Notes: a model not told the origin generated them from the sequence alone. DNA of 50,249 bases from Actinomadura sp. 7K507 (GCF_004348425.1 NZ_SMKK01000029.1:1-50249); one strand, 5' to 3'. Counted from the first letter of the stretch, positions 42,168-49,294 are shown. Numbers and translations: made by a program.

Positions 42168-42931
42168 TGCTTGGCCTCCCGTGATGGTTGGACGAGTTGC
42201 GGCAGCAGGTGGCGGATGCGGGTGTCGATCTCCGCCGCCGTCCGCACGAAGGTGGATTCGCCGCCTCCGGACACGGCCGGGTCCGGCATGCTCCAGTGAA
42301 CGCGGCGGGGGCCGCCGGGCAGATCGGGGCAGACCTCGCGCACCTTGTCGCACAGGGTGATCACGTAGTCGAACCGCCGGCCGGCCACGGTGTCCAGGTG
42401 CCGCGGACGCCGGTCGGTGACGTCGATGCCGTGACCCTCGCGAAGCACCCGCACGGCCGCCGGATGCAACTGCTGTTTGGGATGGCTGCCCGCGCTGGTC
42501 ACCTCTACGTGCCCGCCGGTGCGGCGGCCCAGGAGGGCTTCGGCGATCGGTGAGCGGGCGCTGTTGCCCGTGCAGGTGAACAGCACGGCGGGACGCGAGC
42601 CGGACGCGATGTGCGGCGCAGGCGGGGCCGGGTCGAGGCCGAGTGCCGGATGCAGGGCGGCACCGGCCGCGGTCAGCGCGTCCGCGCAGCGCTCAAGGTC
42701 GAGGTGGTAGTAGCTGTCGCGGGCGTCGAAGCTGCTGCGCCGCGCCGTGACCAGCCCGCCGCCGCGCAGCAGCCGCAGATGGTAGGAGACCAGGTTCTGC
42801 GGCTGGCCGACGAGGTCCACCAGCTCGCGGACCCGGTAGTCGCTGGTGGCCAGCTCGCTCAGCAGCCGCCACCGCAACGGATGCGCGGCCAGTCGCACGA
42901 AGGCCGGTGCGCCTTCCTCCGAAGACTCCAC
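42164..42931 (-). CDS. ArsR regulator fused to a low-molecular-weight-phosphatase arsenate reductase (ArsR-ArsC)
   Basis: 255 aa two-domain protein. Residues about 8-85 are an ArsR-type winged helix (HPLRWRLLSELATSDYRVRELVDLV and QNLVSYHLRLLRGGGLVTARRS). Residues 112-245 are a low-molecular-weight phosphatase-fold reductase with P-loop CTGNSARS (Cys120 to Arg126), and a later Cys-x6-Cys pair in ITLCDKVREVC that matches the spacing of the thioredoxin-linked ArsC redox pair. Such fusions reduce arsenate to arsenite and regulate their own operon. GTG 42931 fits a leaderless promoter (TATTCT 7 nt upstream) that overlaps an operator at 42945-42962. Confidence 0.9.
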   Translation of the reverse strand: MESSEEGAPAFVRLAAHPLRWRLLSELATSDYRVRELVDLVGQPQNLVSYHLRLLRGGGLVTARRSSFDARDSYYHLDLERCADALTAAGAALHPALGLDPAPPAPHIASGSRPAVLFTCTGNSARSPIAEALLGRRTGGHVEVTSAGSHPKQQLHPAAVRVLREGHGIDVTDRRPRHLDTVAGRRFDYVITLCDKVREVCPDLPGGPRRVHWSMPDPAVSGGGESTFVRTAAEIDTRIRHLLPQLVQPSREAKQ

Positions 42932-42938
42932 AACCTAC

Positions 42939-42962
42939 AGAATACATCAATCGGGTTTGATG
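42939..42962 (-). promoter_or_regulatory. Promoter and operator of the ArsR-ArsC fusion operon
   Basis: Minus-strand -10 TATTCT (42944-42939) lies 7 nt from the GTG. Immediately upstream is a perfect inverted repeat CATCAA-N6-TTGATG (42945-42962), of the ATCAA-N6-TTGAT type used by ArsR/SmtB proteins. Binding would sit between -35 and -10. Confidence 0.6.
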
Positions 42963-43004
42963 CAAATGCCGTCAGCAGGAGCATCTGGTGAGGCGCGCCT
43001 CGAC

Positions 43005-43733
43005 TCAGGCGGGTTTGGCGGCCTGCACGACCGCCGAGTGGAGGCCGGGCGCGCCCTGGTCGTACGGGGTGATGGTGGCGTCGGTGAAGCCGGCGGCGAG
43101 CAGGTGGTGGCGGTACTCCTCGGCGGTGAGGGTGCTCGCGGAACAGCCGAGGCTCCGCTCCGCCTCGGCGCGCTCGCCGGGGTCGAGGCCGGGGTCGGCG
43201 ATGATGTCGCTGACCCCGAAGCGTCCGCCCGGACGCAGGACGCGGAAGGCCTCGGCGAGCACGCGGGCCTTGTCGGTGGCGAGGTTGATCACGCAGTTGG
43301 AGATGACCACGTCCACGCTCGCGGCGGGAAGCGGGATGTCCTCGATGTGGCCGCGCAGGAAACGGGCATTGCCGAGGCCGGCCTCGGCGGCGTTGGTGCG
43401 GGCCAGGGTGAGCATGGCCTCGCTGGCGTCCAATCCGTAGGCGGTCCCGTTCGGGCCGACGCGGCGAGCCGACAGCAGCACGTCCAGGCCGCCGCCCGAA
43501 CCCAGATCCAGCACGGTCTCGCCAGGGTGGAGGTCGGCGACGGCCAGGGGGTTGCCGCAGCCCATGCTCGCGCGCAGCGCGGCCTCGGGGACGTCGTCCT
43601 CTCCGGGGTAGGCGGCGCCGCCGGAACAGGAGTCGCCGCAACTGGCGCCGTCTTCCGGGGTGCCGCCGGCCAGCGCGAACCGCGCCAGGCCGGAGTACCG
43701 CTCGACAATGGCCTCGGTGTCGTTGTCATCCAT
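43005..43733 (-). CDS. arsM: Arsenite S-adenosylmethionine methyltransferase
   Basis: 242 aa cytoplasmic enzyme that methylates As(III) stepwise to mono-, di- and trimethyl species. The SAM site is ETVLDLGSGGGLDVLLSAR (72-90) with AYGLDASEAMLTLA. The catalytic cysteines line up with those known to bind arsenite: Cys59 (SMGCGNP), Cys147 (ISNCVINL) and Cys197 (SLGCSAS), plus an N-terminal CGDSC (32-36). ATG 43733 overlaps the arsR stop (TGATG). Forms an arsR-arsM operon. Confidence 0.95.
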   Translation of the reverse strand: MDDNDTEAIVERYSGLARFALAGGTPEDGASCGDSCSGGAAYPGEDDVPEAALRASMGCGNPLAVADLHPGETVLDLGSGGGLDVLLSARRVGPNGTAYGLDASEAMLTLARTNAAEAGLGNARFLRGHIEDIPLPAASVDVVISNCVINLATDKARVLAEAFRVLRPGGRFGVSDIIADPGLDPGERAEAERSLGCSASTLTAEEYRHHLLAAGFTDATITPYDQGAPGLHSAVVQAAKPA

Positions 43734-44083
43734 CAGGTACCTCCTTCGGGCGGGCAGGACGGCGTGACCGGTGCGGGGCGTCCCATGACGATGTCGGCGG
43801 CGGTCGGGAAGCACTCCACGCAGGCGTCGTTGATCCGGTAGTAGCGGGCGGTGCCGTGCTGGTCGGCCAGCACGAACCGCACCTCGGACAGCACCTTGAG
43901 GTGCGCCGACACGGTCGACTGCACCACCTGGACGGCCTCGACGATCTCGCCGACGTTCATCGGCCGCCCCTGCCGCGCCAGCAGCGACACGATCTGGATC
44001 CGCGTCGGGTCGGCCAGCGCCTTGAACCACGACGCGTACTCGGTGGCTGTGGACCGGTCGAGCGGCCCCTTCTCTTCACTCAT
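43733..44083 (-). CDS. arsR: ArsR-family regulator of arsM
   Basis: 116 aa winged-helix repressor: FKALADPTRIQIVSLLARQG, then VVQSTVSAHLKVLSEVRFV (recognition helix about 52-66). It lacks the ELCVCDL metal site of classical ArsR; candidate As(III) ligands are Cys88 and Cys91 (NDACVECF) and Cys110 near the C-terminus, an arrangement known in other ArsR lineages. A near-perfect 23-bp palindrome overlaps its start codon. First gene of the arsR-arsM operon. Confidence 0.93.
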   Translation of the reverse strand: MSEEKGPLDRSTATEYASWFKALADPTRIQIVSLLARQGRPMNVGEIVEAVQVVQSTVSAHLKVLSEVRFVLADQHGTARYYRINDACVECFPTAADIVMGRPAPVTPSCPPEGGT

Positions 44084-44104
44084 CGTTAATCGACGATAAA
44101 CGAT
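44082..44104. promoter_or_regulatory. 23-bp ArsR operator over the arsR(44083) start codon
   Basis: Left arm ATCGTTAATCG (44082-44092) and right arm CGATAAACGAT (44094-44104) flank a single A and match at 10 of 11 positions. The site covers the ATG and a minus-strand -10 TATCGT (44098-44093), so binding would block initiation of the arsR-arsM transcript. Confidence 0.65.
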
Positions 44105-44143
44105 GGAAGCGCCACGCGAAAGGGGCCAGCGCCGGACGGCCGT

Positions 44144-44557
44144 TCAGGAGCCGCCGGGCAGGAGTTCGGCGAGCAGGGTGCGGACGCGGGCGTCGATCTC
44201 GTCGCGAATGGGACGGATCTGCTCGATGGCCTGGCCGGCGGGGTCGGGGAGCTGCCAGTCGAGATAGCGCTTGCCGGGGAAGACGGGGCAGGCGTCGCCG
44301 CAGCCCATGGTGATGACCACGTCGGCGGCCTGGACGGCCTCCCCGGTGAGCGGCTTGGGGAACTCCTTCGACAGGTCCAGTCCGAGTTCGGCCATCGCCT
44401 CGGCGACGACGGGGTTGATGGCGTCCGCGGGCGCGGATCCAGCCGAGCGCACACGGACCCGTCCGGCGGCGTGGTGGTCCAGCAGCGCGGCGGCCATCTG
44501 GGAGCGTCCGGCGTTGTGGACGCACACGAACAGCACCTCGGGCACTACGCCGGTCAT
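44144..44557 (-). CDS. arsC: Arsenate reductase, low-molecular-weight phosphatase family
   Basis: 137 aa. P-loop CVHNAGRS (near 12-19) supplies the nucleophilic Cys and Arg; ITMGCGDACPVFPGKRYLDWQLPDP (about 77-101) has the general-acid DP and a Cys-x3-Cys instead of the Cys-x6-Cys seen in the fusion enzyme. This GCGDACP pattern is common in actinobacterial arsenate reductases that use mycothiol/mycoredoxin, whereas the fusion looks thioredoxin-linked. ATG 44557 overlaps the arsR stop (ATGA). Confidence 0.93.
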   Translation of the reverse strand: MTGVVPEVLFVCVHNAGRSQMAAALLDHHAAGRVRVRSAGSAPADAINPVVAEAMAELGLDLSKEFPKPLTGEAVQAADVVITMGCGDACPVFPGKRYLDWQLPDPAGQAIEQIRPIRDEIDARVRTLLAELLPGGS

Positions 44558-44946
44558 GATGCCGCCACGGCGGTCATGCGCGGCCCCAGGATCACCGACA
44601 GCCGCTCCAGCACTCCGGGGTTGAGCCAGTAGTACACCCAGGTCCCGCGCCGCTCGGAGTCGATGAGACCCGCCTGCTTGAGCACCTTCAGGTGGTGGCT
44701 GATCGTCGGCGCGGTCAGGTCGAAGGCGGCGGTCAGGTCGCAGACGCACACCTCGCCGCCGTCGTGGCTGGCGATCAGCGACAGCAGCCGCAGGCGCACC
44801 GGGTCGGCGATCGCCTTGAACAGCGGCGCCAGCTCGCCCGCCTCGGCCTCGCTCAGCGGCTCGCACACCAGCGGCGTGCAGCAGGCCGCCTCACCGCCAC
44901 CCGCTCCCCCACCCGAGCTCACGATCGGCAATACCTGTTTAGACAT
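44554..44946 (-). CDS. arsR: ArsR-family arsenic repressor with CxC site
   Basis: 130 aa. Helix-turn-helix LFKAIADPVRLRLLSLIAS and TAPTISHHLKVLKQAGLI. The metal site GEVCVCDL (Cys67, Cys69) is the classical ArsR inducer-binding signature, and an N-terminal extension adds Cys22, Cys23 and Cys28. The promoter (-35 TTGCGT 44981-44976, 17 nt, -10 CAAATT 44958-44953) is 6 nt from the ATG, so the mRNA is probably leaderless. Heads arsR-arsC; divergent from arsI across three operators. Confidence 0.94.
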   Translation of the reverse strand: MSKQVLPIVSSGGGAGGGEAACCTPLVCEPLSEAEAGELAPLFKAIADPVRLRLLSLIASHDGGEVCVCDLTAAFDLTAPTISHHLKVLKQAGLIDSERRGTWVYYWLNPGVLERLSVILGPRMTAVAAS

Positions 44947-45020
44947 GCCTCTAATTTGACATCCATCTATCCACGACGCAAACTCAACCTCGGCGGCTAC
45001 TTAGACAGCCATCTAAGTAG
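44939..45020. promoter_or_regulatory. Divergent arsR/arsI promoters with three ArsR operators
   Basis: Three 16-bp sites share TTAGA-N6-TCTAA: TTAGACATGCCTCTAA (44939-44954, over the arsR ATG), TTTGACATCCATCTAT (44955-44970, directly abutting) and TTAGACAGCCATCTAA (45001-45016, arms extended to 44997-45020). Plus-strand arsI promoter: TTGACA (44956-44961), 17 nt, CAAACT (44979-44984). It overlaps the arsR promoter face to face. Confidence 0.75.
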
Positions 45021-45069
45021 TGTCCGGCCGGATCCGGTCGGTGCCGCCCACGACACGAGGAGGAATCGC

Positions 45070-45537
45070 ATGTCCCGCGTCCAGCTCGCTCTGCGCGTGT
45101 CCGACCTGGAAGGCTCGGTCGCCTTCTACTCCAAGCTGTTCGGCGCCGAGCCAGCCAAGCGCCGTCCCGGGTACGCCAACTTCGCGATCGCCCAGCCGCC
45201 GCTCAAGCTCGTCCTGATCGAAGGCGAGGACGGCGAGCCGACCCGCATGGACCACCTCGGCGTCGAGGTCGAGGACTCCGGTCTCGTCCATGACGCGACC
45301 AAGCGCCTCGCCGACGCCGGGCTCGCCACCCTGGAGGAGAACGACACGTCCTGTTGCTACGCCCTCCAGGACAAGGTCTGGGTCCACGGCCCCGGCGGCG
45401 AACCCTGGGAGGTCTACACGGTCAAGGACGACGCGGACACCCTCGCCAAGGCCGATGACTCCGCGTGCTGCGCCACCGCCGAGCCGCCCACCGACGCCGA
45501 GCCGTCGAAGGCCGTCGCAGCGCCAAGCTGCTGCTGA
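45070..45537 (+). CDS. arsI: ArsI/CadI-type organoarsenical C-As lyase (VOC dioxygenase)
   Basis: 155 aa Fe(II)-dependent dioxygenase that removes the methyl group from trivalent methylarsenicals. It keeps the family pattern RRPGYANFAIAQPPLKLVL (31-49), MDHLGVEVED (His62 as metal ligand), vicinal cysteines DTSCCYALQDKVWV (Cys95-Cys96, arsenical binding) and EPWEVYTVK (Glu114 metal ligand). A Cys-rich tail (SACCAT and ending PSCC) may hand over arsenic. ATG 45070 follows GAGGAGGA; an upstream in-frame extension lies within the promoter. Divergent from arsR and controlled by the shared operators. Confidence 0.93.
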   Translation: MSRVQLALRVSDLEGSVAFYSKLFGAEPAKRRPGYANFAIAQPPLKLVLIEGEDGEPTRMDHLGVEVEDSGLVHDATKRLADAGLATLEENDTSCCYALQDKVWVHGPGGEPWEVYTVKDDADTLAKADDSACCATAEPPTDAEPSKAVAAPSCC

Positions 45538-45568
45538 TCCGACGTCGCCTTACGAGTGTCGCCTTGCG

Positions 45569-45928
45569 TCAGACCAGGTCAAGGACCCCGCCCTTGACCT
45601 GGGACGCGAACGCCTGCCACGCGGACGGCCCGAACACCAGCTTCGGCCCGTCCGGGTCCTTGGAGTCCCGAACAGCCACCGCCGCCGCCAAGTCCGCCAC
45701 CTCAACGCACTGGTCCCCAGTGCTCGTACTACGGCTGCTCTTCTTCCATTCAACTGCCGAGATCGGCACCATGGGCGCCACCTCAACGCATTGGCCTCCG
45801 GTATCAGTGCTGTGGCTACTCTTTCGCCACCCTGACGGAACCAACGCGATCTCAACGCACTCTGCGCCCGATGAATCGCTGCGACTGCTCTTGCGCCACT
45901 GCACAGCCCACGGATGCTGTGTGTTCAC
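45569..45928 (-). CDS. DUF397 protein with three repeated N-terminal motifs
   Basis: 119 aa. DUF397 normally has one WRKSSRS...CVEVA unit of about 60 residues. Here the unit is repeated: WRKSSRSDSSGAECVEIA (11-28), WRKSSHSTDTGGQCVEVA (34-51) and WKKSSRSTSTGDQCVEVADL (61-80). Only the third is followed by the full VAVRDSKDPDGPKLVFGPSAWQAF end. DUF397 proteins pair with Scr1-type HTH regulators and are implicated in actinomycete development or toxin-antitoxin-like control. ATG 45928 overlaps the HTH gene stop (ATGA). Confidence 0.88.
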   Translation of the reverse strand: MNTQHPWAVQWRKSSRSDSSGAECVEIALVPSGWRKSSHSTDTGGQCVEVAPMVPISAVEWKKSSRSTSTGDQCVEVADLAAAVAVRDSKDPDGPKLVFGPSAWQAFASQVKGGVLDLV

Positions 45929-46752
45929 AGGCTCTCCAAGATCGTCCGGAGGAGGTTCAGGGAGTCCTCAGCACTCATCGCCGACGCCCTGATCAAATCG
46001 AAACGTACCCCATACTTCCGGACAACTGCAGGGGGATCAACGAGCTGTCCGCCTACATGCCCATCGACGAACACCGCGTCCGGCTCGTCACGAAATGCCA
46101 GGATCGTGAATGCACCGGGCAACCCTGCATAGGCTCCCTTGGCGGTCGGAACGATCTGGATCGTGATATTGGGCAACTCCGCCAGCTCGATGAGGTGCTG
46201 GATCTGCTCCTTCATCACCTCCGGGTTACCGATCGGACGACGGATGGCGCCTTCGTCGAAGATCGCGAACACGTGCGGCGGGTCCTCTTGATCAAGGATT
46301 TTCCGTCGTTCCGTCCGAGCTGTGACTAGCTGGTCCACCACGTCGGGGGTCTTCCCGAGCTTGAGCACCTCGCGTGCGTACTCAGGCGTCTGGAACAGAC
46401 CGGTGATGACCATGGTCTCGAAGACGTGGATCACTTCGGCTTCTCGTTCCCGCGAGATGAAGTCGGGGAAGCCCGGGGGCAGTACGGCGAGGCGTCCGAA
46501 GTCCTGGATCCACTGCCAGAGGCGGTGGAACGTCCCGTCGGTCTTGAAGAAGACGTCGCAGTCCTTGGCGAAGTCCTCGGACGGGGGGCTGCCGCCCGAT
46601 TCGATCTGGCCGATGCGCTGGGGCGTGTAGCCGAGTTTCTCGGCGAGCTTCGGTCGCGACAAGTTGGACAATTCCCGCTTAGCGCGCAACTCCGCACCGA
46701 AGTATTCGACGGGCGAGGACGGGACGCCGATGTCGCGGGGACGACGAGGCAT
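45925..46752 (-). CDS. XRE-type HTH regulator, Scr1/DUF5753 family
   Basis: 275 aa. Helix-turn-helix in residues 16-72 (FGAELRAKRELSNLSRPKLAEKLGYTPQRIGQIESG) and a DUF5753 domain (about 90-270), with EAEVIHVFETMVITGLFQTPEYAREVL and the late FTILAFRDEPDAVFVDG. Such proteins partner with DUF397 products (as at the Streptomyces whiJ-like and scr loci) and regulate differentiation or act like antitoxins. ATG 46752 has GGAGG upstream. Divergent from two small unknown genes. Confidence 0.92.
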   Translation of the reverse strand: MPRRPRDIGVPSSPVEYFGAELRAKRELSNLSRPKLAEKLGYTPQRIGQIESGGSPPSEDFAKDCDVFFKTDGTFHRLWQWIQDFGRLAVLPPGFPDFISREREAEVIHVFETMVITGLFQTPEYAREVLKLGKTPDVVDQLVTARTERRKILDQEDPPHVFAIFDEGAIRRPIGNPEVMKEQIQHLIELAELPNITIQIVPTAKGAYAGLPGAFTILAFRDEPDAVFVDGHVGGQLVDPPAVVRKYGVRFDLIRASAMSAEDSLNLLRTILESL

Positions 46753-46909
46753 GGGGGGGACCTCCGGGCATTCGAAAATAAGATCGTTTCCTGACGGGGA
46801 GTCGCGGGTTTTCCTGCGTCTTCTTTCCCGCTCTTCCGGATAGTAGCCCGATTACAGCAGGCTTGAAAGCGGTAACGGAGAGAAATCGCGACGAAAGTTC
46901 GAACTCATC

Positions 46910-47167
46910 ATGGACACGCCCGTCAACCACGCTGACCAGGCGTTGGCCCGGCTCCGTCAGGACTTCCCGGGTCACCGAATCTGGCGCGCTACGCGCTACG
47001 ACGGAAAGCTCGGCGATTGGGTCGCCACTCTGCACGACCCAAAGGCCGGTGTGGAACCGACCCTTGTACGCAACAGCGCAGAGGAACTACGCAAGGCGCT
47101 TAACGTCGAACGCAATCGCGTGACCAATCGACCCACGGGCCAGCGCAGTAGGTGGGACCGATGGTAA
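46910..47167 (+). CDS. Small hypothetical protein
   Basis: 85 aa, soluble and basic, with no membrane segment. The composition (ALARLRQDFPGHRIWRATRYDGKLGDWVATLHDP) recalls small actinobacterial proteins next to Scr1/DUF397 genes, but I do not recognise a family. Divergent from the HTH gene across a 157-bp gap that is less GC-rich than the rest of the window. No clear ribosome site; the ATG is the first in frame. The stop overlaps the next gene start by 7 nt, so the pair is probably co-transcribed. Confidence 0.65.
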   Translation: MDTPVNHADQALARLRQDFPGHRIWRATRYDGKLGDWVATLHDPKAGVEPTLVRNSAEELRKALNVERNRVTNRPTGQRSRWDRW

Positions 47168-47736
47168 AGCGATGGAACGAACCGTCATGTCGCTCTACGT
47201 CGACATCCACTTCCTCTGTAACGACCCATCTCGACAGGCTGTCGACGGAAGTCGTCCGGGAAGGCTGGCAAGCTCTCCCCCGCTATGACGGGCCGCACCC
47301 GCTTCTGCGGGTGTTCGATCCGGCTGTGCCCCATTTCGGAGAAAGCGTCAGCCTCGTCCGGGAATCGGCGTCTCGTACGTGGTGGTACCGGTCGAGTACG
47401 GGCGAGAACCTCGCTCCCTACGACCGGCCAGGGCTCGCGGCCGCGAGGATCACCCGCATCCTCATCCCGTTCGTCACGGCCGTGCTCGCCGCGCGGACGC
47501 ACCAGAAGTCGGCGATCGACGTGACGTGCCCGGACATCCCGAGCGCGCCGGACCCGGCCCAGGCGGTCACCATCGCCAACCTTCAACAGCGCTTCGCGGG
47601 CGTCATCTGCTGGTGGGGCGCCTCGACCAAAGAGTGGTGGGCGCTGATCCCCGGCGGGACGCAGTGGAAGATCGTCAACGCGCCCGACCCTGACGACCTC
47701 GTCCAGGCCGTGCTCAGGGCTCGTCCGAACGGGTGA
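47161..47736 (+). CDS. Hypothetical protein
   Basis: About 191 aa. The first 20 residues are Ser/Thr/Arg-rich and may not be coding; from residue about 22 the sequence looks genuine (THLDRLSTEVVREGWQALPR, LLRVFDPAVPHFGESVSL, TWWYRSSTGENLAPYDRPGLAAARI, then VICWWGASTKEWWALIPGG near 158). I do not know the family. Paired with the small gene upstream beside a DUF397/Scr1 locus; it may be an accessory or regulated gene of that system. The true start is uncertain: the ATG at 47161 has no ribosome site. Confidence 0.6.
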   Translation: MVKRWNEPSCRSTSTSTSSVTTHLDRLSTEVVREGWQALPRYDGPHPLLRVFDPAVPHFGESVSLVRESASRTWWYRSSTGENLAPYDRPGLAAARITRILIPFVTAVLAARTHQKSAIDVTCPDIPSAPDPAQAVTIANLQQRFAGVICWWGASTKEWWALIPGGTQWKIVNAPDPDDLVQAVLRARPNG

Positions 47737-48212
47737 CCCCCTACCGCCGCGCGGCCGGGAGCCGCCCCTCAGCTCCCCGCCGCGCGGCTCTCGCGCCTTG
47801 AGAGCGCACCCGGCAGCGCCAGGCCCGCGCCCGCCCGTGCCGGGTCGGCGTCGCCGGGCACGGCCGAGACCGCCCGGCCGACCGCGGGGGACCCAGCCCC
47901 ACCAGCGGGGCGGCGGTCAACAGGATGGCGTACCGGTCCGACCAGCTGCGGCGGCCAGCGCGAGGCTGCGGGCGCCGTCGGCGAACCGCGGGTCGTGCGT
48001 CACCATCACCACGGTGCCGCCTTCCGCGGCGTACTCGGCGAGCAGCCCCGCGAGCCGCTCCCGGAACGCCGCGTCGAGCCCGCGCTCCGGCTCGTCCAGC
48101 AGCAGCACCAGGCTCGGCCGCAGTAGCGCCATGGCCAGTGACAGGCGCTGGCGCTGCCCGGTCGAGAGCGAGAACGCAGGCCGGTCGGCGCAGTCGGCGT
48201 GACGGCACGTGG
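47737..48212. other. Stretch with no intact gene
   Basis: Between the hypothetical protein stop (47736) and the TDT transporter stop (48213) the only protein-like sequence is a C-terminal ABC ATPase remnant (47917-48195, minus strand). The rest (47737-47916) is very GC-rich with short hydrophobic fragments in mixed frames (for example YAILLTAAPLVGLG), possibly debris of a linked permease. No RNA gene or repeat was seen. Confidence 0.6.
47917..48195 (-). pseudogene. Remnant of an ABC transporter ATPase (C-terminal half only)
   Basis: The fragment reads RPAFSLSTGQRQRLSLAMAL (signature), LVLLLDEPERGLDAAFRE (Walker B and D-loop) and GGTVVMVTHDPRFADGA (H-loop), then ends at a stop. Walker A and the whole N-terminal half are absent, the reading frame upstream runs into the TDT gene in another frame, and there is no start codon in place. 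It is a decayed gene, perhaps once of the ATPase-plus-multispan-permease type common in actinomycetes. Confidence 0.7.
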
Positions 48213-49274
48213 TCAGGCGGGGCTTGGACGTCCCAGGGTGGTGGCCAGGTGGGCGAGCATGGCGAGGAACGTCGCCGTCCAGACGGCGAGGGCGATCCAG
48301 ATCTCCGTCTCGCCGATCACGCGGACGATGGGCAGGTGGTCGGCCGTGCCGAGGTAGTGGCCCGCGAGGCCGTACATGCCGAGCGGGAACACCACGCTCC
48401 ACAGCGTCGCGTCGTAGCGCAGCGGGACGCGGTGGGTGACGTGCCGCCACCAGCCCGCCGCGACCAGCGGCGGGATGAGCCAGGTGCCGAACGCCCACAC
48501 CACCACGGAGACCCCGGCGATCAGGCCGCGTGTCGCGACGACCATGGGGGTGTCGGCCATCTCCACGATCCGGGCCCCGGCCAGGACGGTGATCGCGGTG
48601 GCGCCCATCGCCACCCAGTACGGCGGCGTGAGGTCGTCCGGGCGCAGCGGGTAGAGCAGGAGGCGGGCCGCGACGAAGACGCCGACACCGGCGTAGAGGA
48701 ACATCCCCACCGACCAGGCCCCGACCGCGAGCACCGAAAGCTCGTGGCGGCCGAAGCCGACGGCCGGTTCGAGGACGGCCGCGAGCACGGCGACGGACTG
48801 GCTGGCGACCACCCAGATGAACCACGTGCCGTTCGCCCCCGCGACCACCGGGCGTTCCGCGCGGCCGAGGACCGCCGTCCACGGGACGACGTAACCGAGG
48901 ACGATCCAGGCGAGACACCCGACGACCAGGAGCGCGAACGCCGTCCCCATCTGATCGGCGGCGACCAGGCGGGTGCCGAGGACGTTGGTCGCGGCGACGA
49001 ACGTGAAGAACCCGAAGCCGCGCCGCGGGTCGGTGAACTCGGTCCTCAACTCGCCGCGGAACGCGATGATCCGCCAGAGCGTCAGGGCGACGAGGACGAC
49101 GTAGCCCGCTGCGGCGAGCCACAGCAGGATGGCGGACAGGACGGTCAGGCCGTGGGTGCTCACCCCGATCGACAGGATGCCGGTGCCCATCACGAACGCG
49201 AAGTAGCCCGGGTTGAGCGTGGCCGCCGCCTGCTTCACCGCGGCGAGGTGGGCAGCGGCGGGGCTGGAGCTCAC
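48213..49274 (-). CDS. TDT/SLAC1-family transporter (TehA-like)
   Basis: 353 aa membrane protein with about 10 helices, of the tellurite-resistance/dicarboxylate (TDT, voltage-dependent anion channel) superfamily. LNPGYFAFVMGTGILSIGV (about 15-33) is the usual N-terminal helix, WSVVFPLGMYGLAGHYLGTA (near 300) the conserved late helix with the family F/Gly pattern. Members move anions such as C4-dicarboxylates, sulfite or chloride; the substrate is not predictable. GTG 49274 is followed directly by the mature-like sequence and preceded by TACGGT at 6 nt, suggesting a leaderless transcript. It starts 21 bp after the usp stop. Confidence 0.85.
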   Translation of the reverse strand: MSSSPAAAHLAAVKQAAATLNPGYFAFVMGTGILSIGVSTHGLTVLSAILLWLAAAGYVVLVALTLWRIIAFRGELRTEFTDPRRGFGFFTFVAATNVLGTRLVAADQMGTAFALLVVGCLAWIVLGYVVPWTAVLGRAERPVVAGANGTWFIWVVASQSVAVLAAVLEPAVGFGRHELSVLAVGAWSVGMFLYAGVGVFVAARLLLYPLRPDDLTPPYWVAMGATAITVLAGARIVEMADTPMVVATRGLIAGVSVVVWAFGTWLIPPLVAAGWWRHVTHRVPLRYDATLWSVVFPLGMYGLAGHYLGTADHLPIVRVIGETEIWIALAVWTATFLAMLAHLATTLGRPSPA

Positions 49275-49294
49275 GCCGGTACCGTACGCCCCCG

